From: CAVYGM01 sp963768025
Lineage (GTDB): Bacteria > Bacteroidota > Bacteroidia > Cytophagales > Spirosomataceae
DNA: 37,768 bases
Direction: 5' to 3'
Assembly: GCA_963768025.1 (NCBI GenBank)
Contig: CAVYGM010000024.1
Coordinates: 1 to 37,768 of the forward strand
Part shown: positions 17,209 to 26,416 of the stretch, piece after piece
Position numbering within the stretch: the first letter of the stretch is position 1
Layout: each line of letters starts with the position of its first letter
Notes under the pieces: model-generated
The model's input: the letters and a program-made list of their open reading frames with translations, nothing else
Told to the model about the DNA's origin: nothing
The model's database searches: none
Program-made: the position numbers and the translations under genes

Positions 17209-17778
17209 TTCCGGCCGTTATTGATGGAGTATTCGGTAAGGTACGCTTTATTTAGCCAATACTTCGTAATTCAGTGGCCTGAGTCGCTTCAGGCCTAGAA
17301 ACCATGCTTCATTTAAAGGAGACAGCCCCTAGGTACCTTGGCTACGAATCCTCCACTAAGGTACCTGCCCTCCTCCTGGATTGAAAATTCGGCAAGTACA
17401 GGTGAGCATCAACCATTCCCTTCAACTGAAAGAAGAAGACCGAATATACCGCAAGGTTTCACCCCTGTCCAAACGGCCGGTACTGTTGAATAAAGGGCCG
17501 GGGGAGGTGGTTTAGGTGTGATTCGTGAATATTTGTTTTTGGGGTTATTTGAATCAAAAGCAGTTTGATTATCTTTAATCCAACACAGTATATCTCATGA
17601 GCTATCTCGTACACCCCTCCGTTATTGGTACTTTTTGGGGCGTATGCCCTCTGGGGAAGGCACTACTAAGGACGCCGACGACAGCAACGAAGGCACCTTA
17701 TCGTTTTTCAAAATGCTCCGCGCCGATGTACCTTACCCTTTTACTTTTTAGGTGACTATTTTTTGACTGGCTCTACGT
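17209..17778. other. 570-bp gap with possible coding remnants
   Basis: No intact gene is supported. One plus-strand stretch near 17382-17515 reads LKIRQVQVSINHSLQLKEED and on to KGPGEVV-stop. A second near 17641-17752 reads RMPSGEGTTKDADDSNEGTL and on to ADVPYPFTF-stop, preceded in another frame by an ATG at 17597. Both look like C-terminal ends of broken genes but match nothing I know. Two GGTACC sites lie at about 17332 and 17360. Confidence 0.4.
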
Positions 17779-19044
17779 ATGAATAATTCAGTAATTGAGG
17801 TAATTGTTGTTGGCGCAGGTCATGCTGGGCTTTGTGTTAGCTATTATTTGACCAAACATAAAATCCCGTATGTGGTCTTTGAGCAAGGCAGAATTGGGGA
17901 AACCTGGCGTTCGCAGCGTTGGGATTCCTTCAAATTGAACTCTTCAAACAAACTAAGTCTACTTCCCGAACAGACTGTCTACTACGAAGATCCCGAAGCT
18001 TTTTCATTCGCAAATGAATTTGCGGTTTCACTTGAAAACTACACGAAGCAAGTAAAGCTTTCTGTAAGAGAATATTGTAAAGTGATTGAGGTAAAAAAAG
18101 CGGAAGATCAGGATATTTTTCTGGTTACAGTTTTGGAAGCTGGTGAAGAAAGGACGTATCCTTGCCGACAACTTGTTATAGCCTCAGGAGGGCAGAATAG
18201 AATGTTCATTCCTGATTTCGCTAAAAGTATCCCGAAGAGTATCGTACAGGTGCATACGTGTGAGTACAAGAACCCAAGTCAACTCCCCGCTGGTAGTGTG
18301 CTTGTGATCGGAAGTGCTCAATCCGGAACTCAAATTGCAGAGGATTTGGTAGGAGCCAACAAAAAAGTTTTCCTTTCTACCGGAAGGGTCGGCCGCATTC
18401 CCAGAAGATACAGGGGCAGAGATATTTTCGATTGGTTGGTTGAAATGGGTTTTTACGATCTACTCAGAACGGATGTGCCCGATCCTTCTTTTTTTAAAAT
18501 CAAAAATCCTCAGGTTTCGGGTGCTGGTGAGAAAGGGAAAACTTCCAGTCTACAATCATTAGCTAGAAGCGGAGTTGAAATACTCGGGAGAGCAGATAAC
18601 GCCGATGCGAACACCATTTTTTTTCAAGCCGACGCCCCCTCGAACGTCAGGTACGCTGACGAATTTTCCACAAAAATTAAAATACTAATTGACGAGTACA
18701 TTCAAAAAAACAACCTGGCTGCGCCCTTACCTGAAAATGACCCTGATGATATGCCAGACGAGATGGCAGCCTGTGCATCGGATAAGACCCAACTCACCTT
18801 TGAAGCGAATACCATCAAGTCCATTATTTGGAATACAGGATTTGCCGGTGATTTTGACTATCTGAAACTTCCTGTGCTCAACGAGGAAAAAGTACCAAAC
18901 CACACCAATGGAATCTCAGAAGTCAAAGGCCTCTATTTTATCGGGCTTCCCTGGTTACGGAAAAGGAAATCAGGCATTATCTTGGGAAGCAGCGATGATG
19001 CCGAATTCATTGTCAATCAGATTGTAGAAACCTCTGGGTATTGA
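17779..19044 (+). CDS. FAD-dependent flavin monooxygenase-like oxidoreductase
   Basis: The protein has 421 residues. Its N-terminal FAD site is VIVVGAGHAGLCVSYYL (GxGxxG) followed by VFEQGRIGETWRSQRWDSF, the GxGxxW-like segment of FMO/CzcO proteins. The second dinucleotide site SVLVIGSAQSGTQIAEDL (GxSxSG) would bind NAD(P)H. ATG-like NTGFAGDFDYLKLP and GLYFIGLPWLRKRKSGII near the end are usual for the group. The substrate is unknown. Its sequence is visibly richer in A/T than neighbouring genes, which could mark acquisition by transfer. It is convergent with the MFS gene. Confidence 0.9.
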   Translation: MNNSVIEVIVVGAGHAGLCVSYYLTKHKIPYVVFEQGRIGETWRSQRWDSFKLNSSNKLSLLPEQTVYYEDPEAFSFANEFAVSLENYTKQVKLSVREYCKVIEVKKAEDQDIFLVTVLEAGEERTYPCRQLVIASGGQNRMFIPDFAKSIPKSIVQVHTCEYKNPSQLPAGSVLVIGSAQSGTQIAEDLVGANKKVFLSTGRVGRIPRRYRGRDIFDWLVEMGFYDLLRTDVPDPSFFKIKNPQVSGAGEKGKTSSLQSLARSGVEILGRADNADANTIFFQADAPSNVRYADEFSTKIKILIDEYIQKNNLAAPLPENDPDDMPDEMAACASDKTQLTFEANTIKSIIWNTGFAGDFDYLKLPVLNEEKVPNHTNGISEVKGLYFIGLPWLRKRKSGIILGSSDDAEFIVNQIVETSGY

Positions 19045-19189
19045 AGGTATATCCCATACCTGACTCAGGGTCTGTGATAGGCCATCACCATGCCTTGGGT
19101 TCCCCAAATCCTAGTTCTTCATTTGGGAAATATCGCCCCAACGTACCTTACCACCTTGCCGCAAAGGCTACTTCGGCCTCACCTCAAAC

Positions 19190-20374
19190 TCATGAATCGG
19201 AGGGGACCGAAGTACCTTTTGCGGCAGAAACTTTACGGTTCAAGGCGTAGGTCATATACGCCATGCCCAGCAGCGCCACGCCCAGGAAAGTCGGTAAAGA
19301 CGCGTAGCCCAGGTACGAGGCCAGCTTTCCGAAGAGCAGGGGCATGAGGGTGATTCCCACGTAGGCACTGGCCATTTGTAAGCCCATAATGGCCTGCGAG
19401 TGCTTTTCGCCGAAGTTGCGAGGGGTTTCGTGCAACAGGCTGGGAAAAATGGGAGCGCAGCCCAATCCAACCAGAAAAAAGCCCGGCAAGACGGTCGCAT
19501 TCACCGGCAGGAAGAGGAAAATCAGGCCTAGCAAAATAAGCCCCTGTCCCAGATAAACCAATTGCTGATTCGTGAGCCGGGCGGTCACGAAGCCGGCCAC
19601 AAAACGCCCAAACGTGATGCCGATAAAATAGGTGGAAACCAGCGCCGCTGCTTTTTCCGGCTCGTACTGCCGGACGAGCACCAGATAACTCGCCCCCCAA
19701 AGGCCGAAGGTAGCCTCGATGGTGCAGTACAGAAAAAAAACCAGCAGTACCTGGCTGAGGCCGGGAATGGCCAGTAATTTTTGGAATGAAAGTTTGGCCT
19801 CGCTTTCCGCCTCCTGCTCTTCCTGCTTTTTAATCCAAAATGGAATGGAAAAGAACAGAATCACCACCAGGCCGATCTGAATCCAGCCCACGGTGTGGTA
19901 GCCCCTGGTCCAGGAGTCGCCAACGGCCAGGTACCGCGACATAATGACCGGACCGATGGCCGCCCCCACGCCCCAAAAACAATGGAGCCAGTTCATGTGC
20001 CGGGCCTGGTAGTGCAGGGCCACGTAGTTGTTAAGCGCGGCATCCACGCAACCCGCCCCCAGTCCGAGGGGTATGGCCAACAGGCATAGAAAAAGGAAGC
20101 TTTCCGAATACGAAAACCCTAACAGGGCCAGGGCGGTGAGGAACACGCTGAGGGTAGTGATGGTAGCCACCCCAAACCGCTCGATGAGCCGGGCACTGAA
20201 TAGACTGGATATGACGGTACCCCCGGCCACGATCATGGAAATAACGCCCGCGAAATGGATAGGTACCGCGAGGCTTTTGTACATAGTAGGCCAGGCCGGC
20301 CCCAAGAGCGAATCGGGTAGTCCCAGGCTTATGAAAGCCAGGTATATAATAACCAGGAGTAGACTTTTATTCAA
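19190..20374 (-). CDS. MFS transporter
   Basis: The protein has 394 residues with about twelve hydrophobic helices, and starts at TTG 20372-20374 (MNKSLLLVIIYLAFISLGLP). SLGLPDSLLGPAWPTMY in helix 1 and SSLFSARLIERFGVATIT in the 2-3 loop, plus GLGAGCVDAALNNYVAL, point to the sugar/FucP-like branch of MFS carriers. The central loop IKKQEEQEAESEAKLSFQKL separates the two six-helix halves. The substrate cannot be assigned. The start codon is non-standard but no better in-frame start is visible. Confidence 0.9.
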   Translation of the reverse strand: MNKSLLLVIIYLAFISLGLPDSLLGPAWPTMYKSLAVPIHFAGVISMIVAGGTVISSLFSARLIERFGVATITTLSVFLTALALLGFSYSESFLFLCLLAIPLGLGAGCVDAALNNYVALHYQARHMNWLHCFWGVGAAIGPVIMSRYLAVGDSWTRGYHTVGWIQIGLVVILFFSIPFWIKKQEEQEAESEAKLSFQKLLAIPGLSQVLLVFFLYCTIEATFGLWGASYLVLVRQYEPEKAAALVSTYFIGITFGRFVAGFVTARLTNQQLVYLGQGLILLGLIFLFLPVNATVLPGFFLVGLGCAPIFPSLLHETPRNFGEKHSQAIMGLQMASAYVGITLMPLLFGKLASYLGYASLPTFLGVALLGMAYMTYALNRKVSAAKGTSVPSDS

Positions 20375-20647
20375 CGGCCGACCGGTTTAGTGAAGGCACA
20401 AGATACACAGGAATTTGATTACAAATTCTCCCCTAATTTAAACTTAAAGGGTACCCTATGCGTGCCGTATCACGTGTTTCACCCTGTAAGTAGCCAAGGT
20501 CACGGGTAAGGAGTGAGCTGCAAGGAGGCAATTTTCCAATCAAATCCGTCACAATAGGCTGGACACGCCTAGGTAGACGTGTAGTTTAACCTCCATGATT
20601 CATCTGGCAGCAGAGGCAAAAAAGGCATTGCAATCTAAGTCCGTTTT

Positions 20648-20845
20648 GACAACAAAACATTACCCATTGAAGCCATTGACGAATTCTACGCCGACGTACC
20701 TCCCAAAGTAGCCATCGAAGTAGATTTCCGGGCTGATCTTCACCTTCACTTGCTAATAATCCCAGGAGAGATCATCCTGCCGAATAGCACGAATATTTTG
20801 GGTTTTCATAAAATGACTTTTCTGAAACCTCAGCTAACCGTATAG
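20648..20845 (+). pseudogene. C-terminal coding remnant, possibly Uma2-like
   Basis: An open frame without start reads DNKTLPIEAIDEFYADVPPK, then VAIEVDFRADLHLH and onward to a TAG at 20843-20845. The VPPKVAIEVD-x-RAD segment resembles the PP-x-x-AIE-(I/V)-D strand of Uma2 (DUF820) nuclease-like proteins, but this is from memory and weak. The tail overlaps the convergent stress-protein gene and is probably chance. The 20375-20647 part of the gap shows nothing else. Confidence 0.35.
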
Positions 20846-21378
20846 CCACTATCCACGCTATCGTCGTTGATGTATATCTTCTGCCCATGGTATTTTTTGA
20901 ACTCTTCCAGGAGGTCGGCATGCTCATCGGTACTTTGAGGGCTCAAACTCACCAATACCTTCCCCTCTTTTATGCTCGATTCGTAATGCTCGGAGGCTTC
21001 CTTTGGATACCAGGAACCAACCGCGGCACCGATCGCACCACCAGCAACACCTCCTGCGGTGGCCCCTATCAGGCCCGCAAGCAGAGGGCCCGCCAGCGCA
21101 AGACCTATTCCGGGGACAGCGATGGCTACTAATGCGCTAGCCACTCCTCCGGCAACGCCCCCCAATAATGCTCCCTCGCCAGCATCGCCGGCCAAGTTAG
21201 TTCCATCGCCATTTTCGTGCGGCAGGTGATGATGAACTTTGTGGGTATCCTCTGACATCAGCACCGATATTTCATCCGAAGTATACCCCCGTCTACGCAG
21301 CGCCTCGTATATCCCATTGGCATCGCTGCCAGCCTCAAATATGCCAGTTATTCTTCCGGCGGTTGGTTGATTTTTCAC
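20830..21378 (-). CDS. Stress-type protein with glycine-zipper segment
   Basis: The protein has 182 residues with GTG start 21376-21378 (MKNQPTAGRITGIFEAGSDA). The N-terminus, with SDANGIYEALRRRGYTSDEI and SVLMSED, matches the YflT-like general-stress domain that reads as alpha/beta. The middle ~70 residues are Gly/Ala-rich (GALLGGVAGGVASALVAIAV and GATAGGVAGGAIGAAVGSWY), a glycine-zipper pattern suited to membrane insertion. The C-terminus VLVSLSPQSTDEHADLLEEF suggests a second alpha/beta segment. It is probably a stress-induced membrane-associated protein; precise role unknown. Confidence 0.8.
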   Translation of the reverse strand: MKNQPTAGRITGIFEAGSDANGIYEALRRRGYTSDEISVLMSEDTHKVHHHLPHENGDGTNLAGDAGEGALLGGVAGGVASALVAIAVPGIGLALAGPLLAGLIGATAGGVAGGAIGAAVGSWYPKEASEHYESSIKEGKVLVSLSPQSTDEHADLLEEFKKYHGQKIYINDDSVDSGYTVS

Positions 21379-21706
21379 TGGTATTTAATTTTTTACGTCG
21401 ATACTTAAAATCACCTCAACTAATTTTTATTGAAATTTTTATTCCAGGCAAAAACGAACACTCCTCCCCCGGCTGTTCTGCTATAAAGCAGGCAATTACT
21501 TTCCCAATACGTTCATACGGAGTATCATGGAATAATTTTTTTGAAAAAAACTGAATGCTACAAAGCAAAAGTTCAGCCTTTTGTTCTCATGGCTAGGGGA
21601 TCATATTTTTTTCTAAAATTTTCCTTCTTTGGAAAATTTTAGAAACGAATCTACCCATCCAGAATGGCCGAGATTTGATTTATGCTATTTAGTCTAAAAA
21701 GGATAC
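21379..21706. other. 328-bp gap upstream of cheB with an AT-rich hairpin
   Basis: No gene is supported. A perfect 14-bp AT-rich inverted repeat (TTCTAAAATTTTCC and GGAAAATTTTAGAA, arms 21611-21624 and 21631-21644) lies about 60 bp before cheB. AAAAAGG stands 5 bases before the cheB ATG as a plausible ribosome site. Position suggests an operator, but the hairpin could also stop the divergent message. Confidence 0.5.
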
Positions 21707-22693
21707 ATGCATACACGTAATATCATCGTAATCGGTTCCTCTGCGGGAGGAGTTATTGCTCTGCAGGAACTGGTGGCTCTGCTACCTGCCAATTTTCAGG
21801 CGTCAATATTTGTTGTGCAGCACATATCGGCACACTCGCCTTCTATGCTTGCCAAAATTCTAACGAGCAAAGGAAATCTGCCCGCCGAGCATCCGGAGGA
21901 TGGGGAAGTATTCGAAACCGGACGGATCTACATCGCACCTCCTAACAGGCACATGCTCATTGAAGGAGATCACATTCTCGTTAAAAAAGGACCAAAAGAA
22001 AACCGATTCAGGCCCTCGATCGATGCACTTTTTCGCTCCGCGGCATATAGCCATGGTTCCAGGGTAATCGGGGTAATACTGACAGGCATGCTGGATGATG
22101 GCACATCGGGCCTGTGGTCGGTTAAAAGGTTAGGGGGGATTTCCATTATTCAAAAGCCCGACGAAGCCAAGTACCCGACTATGCCACTGAGCGCCCTGGA
22201 ATATGTTGACATTGACCACATAGAGTCAATTACGGGCATTGCCAATTTGCTGGTGGATCTGGTACATAAGCATGCTCCTACACCTGAACCGCTTACAGAC
22301 GAAGAATTAGATCAGATGAAAATAGAAATTGAGACAGCCGCTCAAAAAAATGCATTTGAGAAGGGAATATTAACGCTTGGGCCACTTTCGCCCCTAACTT
22401 GCCCGGAATGCAAAGGGGTTCTGATTGAGCTCAAAGAAGGAGATAGGAAACGGTACCGTTGTCATACGGGACATTCTTTCCAGATACCTTCCCTCTTAGC
22501 CGCTATGCACGAATCCATCGAGTCCAGGCTATGGGAGGCCCTCCAAAATCTGGAAGAGATTATACTTATTTTAGAAGAGACCGCGGACGCGTTCGAAGAA
22601 AAGGGCGAGGAGATGGTAGTTGGGCAGTATCGCCAGCAGGCAGAGTTGGCCAGAAAAAAAGCTTTCAGACTACGGAAGCTCATATTCGAATAA
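21707..22693 (+). CDS. cheB: Stand-alone CheB-type methylesterase with C-terminal zinc-ribbon-like tail
   Basis: The protein has 328 residues with no receiver domain. It opens directly with the catalytic domain: VIGSSAGG (Ser 12), VVQHIS (His 39) and LTGMLDDGTSGL (Asp 131), the Ser-His-Asp triad of CheB glutamate methylesterase. From about residue 225 it carries CPECKG and YRCHTGHSF, a Cys/His set that looks metal-binding. A charged helical tail follows (LEEIILILEETADAFEEKGE). No methyltransferase, receptor or kinase gene is nearby. Similar orphan CheB proteins occur widely in Bacteroidota and their role is unclear. Confidence 0.9.
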   Translation: MHTRNIIVIGSSAGGVIALQELVALLPANFQASIFVVQHISAHSPSMLAKILTSKGNLPAEHPEDGEVFETGRIYIAPPNRHMLIEGDHILVKKGPKENRFRPSIDALFRSAAYSHGSRVIGVILTGMLDDGTSGLWSVKRLGGISIIQKPDEAKYPTMPLSALEYVDIDHIESITGIANLLVDLVHKHAPTPEPLTDEELDQMKIEIETAAQKNAFEKGILTLGPLSPLTCPECKGVLIELKEGDRKRYRCHTGHSFQIPSLLAAMHESIESRLWEALQNLEEIILILEETADAFEEKGEEMVVGQYRQQAELARKKAFRLRKLIFE

Positions 22694-22802
22694 GATCATA
22701 TTTTGCCCTATGCGAATTTTTGTGTCTGTTTTACCTTTTCTACATGCATTCAACCAGGCCAATAGTGCGCCAGGTTCTTTGAGAACATGACGCACGTTTC
22801 TC

Positions 22803-23780
22803 CTACCTGAACCGCTGAATGCTATACTCATTGGATTGCAACCGGGACGGGTCTCCCATGGCGGCGCCAATTTCCCCAATGCGGGCATTCAGGGTATAGA
22901 TTCCCCCATTCACATAGGTGCTTGTGGTAGCCATAGAGTACCCACTCGCATCGGTCTTGATCACGGAGGCGGTGGCGAAGTTATCGGTACTCCGCACCTG
23001 CGCCACGCGGCTGCCGCCCGTTACCACGTACAGGTCGGTGGTACCTACCAGGGTGAGGCCGTCGCCGGGCAAGCTGCTGATACCCCCTACTTCCGACACC
23101 ACGTTTCCATTCGCAAGGTCTACTTTGAATAATTTCCCGGCCCCAGCGTTAGCCACGATCAGGTACCCATTGGGATGATACACAATGCCATTGAGACCAA
23201 AACCCGGACTTGAAAAACGAACATCATCCCGCACCAGAATACTAGGTTGCCCGTTGGAGTCTACCTGGTAAATCACCGGCGCAAACGAATCCGTCACGTA
23301 CACCTTGCCACTGGGATCGAGAGCGAGGTCGTTGGCAAAGTGGTTGACACCCGGCAACAGATCGTCCAAATCCACCCGCCGTTCCAGCGTGCGGGTCGTG
23401 AGGTTGAACACCAGCAATTCCGCCAATCTCCGGATGGTTTGGGGAGAACTTTTTGACGAAACCCCGTTATCACTGTTGGCAACAAAGATCCGGTTGCCTG
23501 ATACCTTTATACCTATACCGGCCACGAGTTCGGGAACCGAAAGCAGGTCTTCGTACTGACCAGTCGGGCTCACCGTACCCAGTTTTCCCTGGGTGAGGGA
23601 GGTGATGATAAATCGATCCAATTGGGCCGAATAGGTGATCCCCTCGGGATACTGCCGCGCCGCCACAAACTCGATGCGCTCCGGGAAAGCCGCGTTGGGG
23701 CTGAGGCGGTGGTCTTCGCAGGATGATAGGCCCAAGAGCGTGGCTAGTAGCAAGGTACCAGATGATAGGTTTGTTTTCAT
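22803..23780 (-). CDS. SMP-30-like beta-propeller lipoprotein
   Basis: The protein has 325 residues. Its signal ends at lipobox GLSSC and the mature protein starts CEDHRLSPN. The propeller sequence includes RQYPEGITYSAQLDRFIITS, VAGIGIKVSGNRIFVANSDN, NHFANDLALDPSGKVYVTDS, FGLNGIVYHPNGYLIVANAG and DLYVVTGGSRVAQVRSTDN. This is the SMP-30/gluconolactonase-like fold; a lactonase or ligand-sensor role is possible. The mature start CEDHR and a leader with TTTTAAAAGTGTATAC just upstream echo the gene at 12919-13923. It is convergent with cheB across about 110 bp. Confidence 0.85.
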   Translation of the reverse strand: MKTNLSSGTLLLATLLGLSSCEDHRLSPNAAFPERIEFVAARQYPEGITYSAQLDRFIITSLTQGKLGTVSPTGQYEDLLSVPELVAGIGIKVSGNRIFVANSDNGVSSKSSPQTIRRLAELLVFNLTTRTLERRVDLDDLLPGVNHFANDLALDPSGKVYVTDSFAPVIYQVDSNGQPSILVRDDVRFSSPGFGLNGIVYHPNGYLIVANAGAGKLFKVDLANGNVVSEVGGISSLPGDGLTLVGTTDLYVVTGGSRVAQVRSTDNFATASVIKTDASGYSMATTSTYVNGGIYTLNARIGEIGAAMGDPSRLQSNEYSIQRFR

Positions 23781-24122
23781 AGTGTTGTTTTAAAAGTGTA
23801 TACATTAATTGTCTTGATCTGTAAAAGGATTGTTCCAGTCTTTTGTTTTCATTTCGCATTCTTGCCGCAGGCGCTGCTGTCTACGAAGAAGCATCAAAGG
23901 CCGGAAAAGGGAGGGCGCTGCTTATCCTATGTTGGAAGGCTCAGGCCCTTTCCCCAAAAATACCTGGGAATGGGCTGGATGTGGAACGTCTTCCCTGATT
24001 GGGGGTGGTACAAAATTTTTCTTTCTGTAAAAAACGCTGATCCGGTTTTCTGTTTTAGGTCAAAACACACCATCCGGATAGCATTGATTTTTTTGGAAAA
24101 GAACTTTAACCAATTCACGGCT
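23781..24122. other. 342-bp divergent intergenic region
   Basis: It separates the propeller lipoprotein gene (minus) from the gene at 24123 (plus). A plus-strand frame is open through it, but the translation is Cys/Trp/Arg-mixed and non-protein-like, so I place the downstream start at 24123. The leader motif TTTAAAAGTGTATA lies at 23789-23802. Confidence 0.55.
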
Positions 24123-24731
24123 ATGGAAGAGAAAAATCATTCAGAGATTGTTCCCGAACAACGCACGGGCAAAGTCATTGATACAGCAAGCTCCATTGAG
24201 TTTGAGAATGGCGAGGAAACAAAAAAGTTTTTTGAGATAGTCAAGGAAAGACTTCTGAATGTCAACTCATGGCATGAGTTGACCGGGGCTGCAACGGCAG
24301 AATTTCAGCTGGTGGATCAAGATGGAAAGGAAGTGAATAGGCAGGTTAAGAAAGGAGACTATTTTAAGATCGACGTTCCGGGTCCTGGGTCCGCAAGTGG
24401 CGAAGGCTACGACTGGGTGAAGGTGGAGGACGTAAAAACAGCTTTGGAAGCCGATACAGAAAGTGTGGGCATACGGGTAAGACCCTGCCCAAACCCTCAG
24501 AACACCGACCACGACGTGGCTCATTTTTATTCTGAGGAGTCGACCAGTAATTTCGTGGTAGCTCGGGAGGGAAACCGCATTACGGCCGGCATTTACGACC
24601 GAAATACCAAGTACAACCACGAAGGCGATGGGCTTGATAAGCTAAGGCACTGGGTAGTTGGTCAGTCGGCCGTAAAAGCTTTCTCAAAGTTTCAGTGGAA
24701 ACGATTGGCAGACGGCTTGCTGGAACGATAG
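24123..24731 (+). CDS. Conserved protein of unknown function
   Basis: The protein has 202 residues with no signal or membrane segment. Start ATG 24123 reads MEEKNHSEIVPEQRTGKVID. The middle resembles a small alpha/beta domain: FFEIVKERLLNVNSWHELTG, FQLVDQDGKEVNRQVKKGDY and VPGPGSASGEGYDWVKVEDV. The C-terminal half has DHDVAHFYSEESTSNFVVAR, ITAGIYDRNTKYNHEGDGLD and VGQSAVKAFSKFQWKRLADG. The last blocks look strongly conserved, but I cannot assign a family name. It stands alone between its divergent neighbour and the sulfatase. Confidence 0.8.
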   Translation: MEEKNHSEIVPEQRTGKVIDTASSIEFENGEETKKFFEIVKERLLNVNSWHELTGAATAEFQLVDQDGKEVNRQVKKGDYFKIDVPGPGSASGEGYDWVKVEDVKTALEADTESVGIRVRPCPNPQNTDHDVAHFYSEESTSNFVVAREGNRITAGIYDRNTKYNHEGDGLDKLRHWVVGQSAVKAFSKFQWKRLADGLLER

Positions 24732-24887
24732 GCTTTAAGAATAAATCATTTGACGGTTCTGGGCATTCATTGTTGGCGCACTGGTTTATGGCATTTTTCT
24801 GCTTTCGATCCAGGGGTAAGATACTTATTCTTTTCTCCGTAGATTTTCTACTACACCTGCTTTATGAAAGCATACTAGCCCAACCCT

Positions 24888-26336
24888 ATGAAAAAAATCT
24901 GCCTGCTTGTTCTGATTCTCCTTGGTGTAAAAAACCTCCCGGCCCAATCCCGCGCTACCCCGCCCAACATCCTCTTCATTTTCGCCGACGACTTGCGGGC
25001 CGATGCCCTGGGCTGCTACGGCAACACCTATGTCAAAACCCCGGTACTGGATAGTCTCGCCCGGCAGGGCACCTTGTTCAACCGGGCCTATATTCTGGGA
25101 GGTCACCACGGGGCGGTGTGCGCGCCGAGCCGGGCCATGCTCATGAGCGGGCAGAGCTATTTCCGGGTCAAGGACAAGTTGAAAGGGGTTCACATCCTGC
25201 CGATCCATCTGAAAGAGCGGGGCTACACTACTTTCATGACCGGCAAGTGGCACAACGAGCCGGAGGTGATCGGAACGGGCTTTGATGTAGCCAAAAATGT
25301 CCTGCTGGGCGGCATGGCCAATCATTTTGAGGTACCCGTCCGCGACCTCAAATCCGATGGTACCTTCACGGAGCAAACCAAGAAAGGGTTTTCTACCGAT
25401 ATTTTTACGGATACAGCCCTGGAATTTCTGGACAAACAGACCAGCAAAAAGCCATTCTTCGCCTACGTGCCGTACAGCGTCCCCCACGACCCGCGCTCGC
25501 CCCTGCCCGACTATCTCAAAATGTACGACGAACGCGGTGTGCCGCTACCCGCCAACTTCATGCCGCTGCATCCGTTCAGCTTCGGCAATTCCATGAACAT
25601 CCGCGACGAAGTGCTGGCCCCCTGGCCCCGTACCACCGAGGTAATCCGCTCCCAAACGGCCGAGTATTACGCCCTCATTACGCACTTGGATCGCTCGGTG
25701 GGGCGGTTGATCCAAAAACTGCGCGAGAAGGGGCTGGATAAAAACACCCTGATCGTATTTACCGCCGACAACGGCCTCGCTCTGGGAAGTCACGGCCTGC
25801 TGGGCAAGCAGAGTGTGTACGAACATTCCATGCACGTACCGCTGATTATCGCCGGCAAAGGAATCCCCAAAAACAAAAAAACCGATGCCTTCGCTTACCT
25901 CTTCGACCTCTTCCCTACCCTATGCCAGTACGCCGGTCTGCCGCAGCCCACCGGCATTGACGGCAAGAGCCTGCTGCCGGTGATCCAGGGCAAATCGCAA
26001 TCCGTGCGCCCTTACATCCTGAATGCCTACATGGATTTCCAGCGGTCGGTGCGCGACGACCGCTACAAGCTGATCCGGTACCCGGCGGTGGACCATACCC
26101 TGCTTTTTGACCTGAAGAACGATCCCTACGAATTGGTGGATCTGGCCGACCAGCCCCAACACGCCCAACGGGTGCAGGCCATGCTGGCCCTGATGCAAAC
26201 CCAGCAGAAGCTCTACGGCGATGATATCCCCCTGACCGCGGCCAAGCTTCAGCCCCGTACCTGGGACTACCGCACCATCGAGCGCAAGCCCGATCAATGG
26301 CAACCGACGTATTTGATTGATAAGTATTTCAAATAA
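24888..26336 (+). CDS. Secreted type I sulfatase
   Basis: The protein has 482 residues. The signal peptide MKKICLLVLILLGVKNLPAQ sends it to the periplasm. NILFIFADDLRADALGCYGN carries the metal-binding Asp pair (34-35). Cys 78 in CAPSRAMLMSG is the C-x-P-S-R site converted to formylglycine. FMTGKWHN and TADNGLALGSHGLLGKQSVY hold further active-site residues. It would remove sulfate from a carbohydrate or small ester; within the family it looks closest to iduronate- or choline-sulfatase-like enzymes, but I cannot fix the substrate. A formylglycine-generating enzyme must act in trans and is not in this window. The following lipoprotein genes are on the same strand. Confidence 0.93.
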   Translation: MKKICLLVLILLGVKNLPAQSRATPPNILFIFADDLRADALGCYGNTYVKTPVLDSLARQGTLFNRAYILGGHHGAVCAPSRAMLMSGQSYFRVKDKLKGVHILPIHLKERGYTTFMTGKWHNEPEVIGTGFDVAKNVLLGGMANHFEVPVRDLKSDGTFTEQTKKGFSTDIFTDTALEFLDKQTSKKPFFAYVPYSVPHDPRSPLPDYLKMYDERGVPLPANFMPLHPFSFGNSMNIRDEVLAPWPRTTEVIRSQTAEYYALITHLDRSVGRLIQKLREKGLDKNTLIVFTADNGLALGSHGLLGKQSVYEHSMHVPLIIAGKGIPKNKKTDAFAYLFDLFPTLCQYAGLPQPTGIDGKSLLPVIQGKSQSVRPYILNAYMDFQRSVRDDRYKLIRYPAVDHTLLFDLKNDPYELVDLADQPQHAQRVQAMLALMQTQQKLYGDDIPLTAAKLQPRTWDYRTIERKPDQWQPTYLIDKYFK

Positions 26337-26416
26337 GAACATAAACTTACGGACACAGGATTTGTGCCCTATTGGCCTGTATTCATTTCAATGATCAAAC
26401 TAACTTACCATCAATC

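Noticed and set aside
23796..24122. N-terminal extension of the gene at 24123
   Set aside because: The upstream in-frame part is rich in Trp, Cys and Arg and looks non-coding; the MEEKNHSE start fits better.
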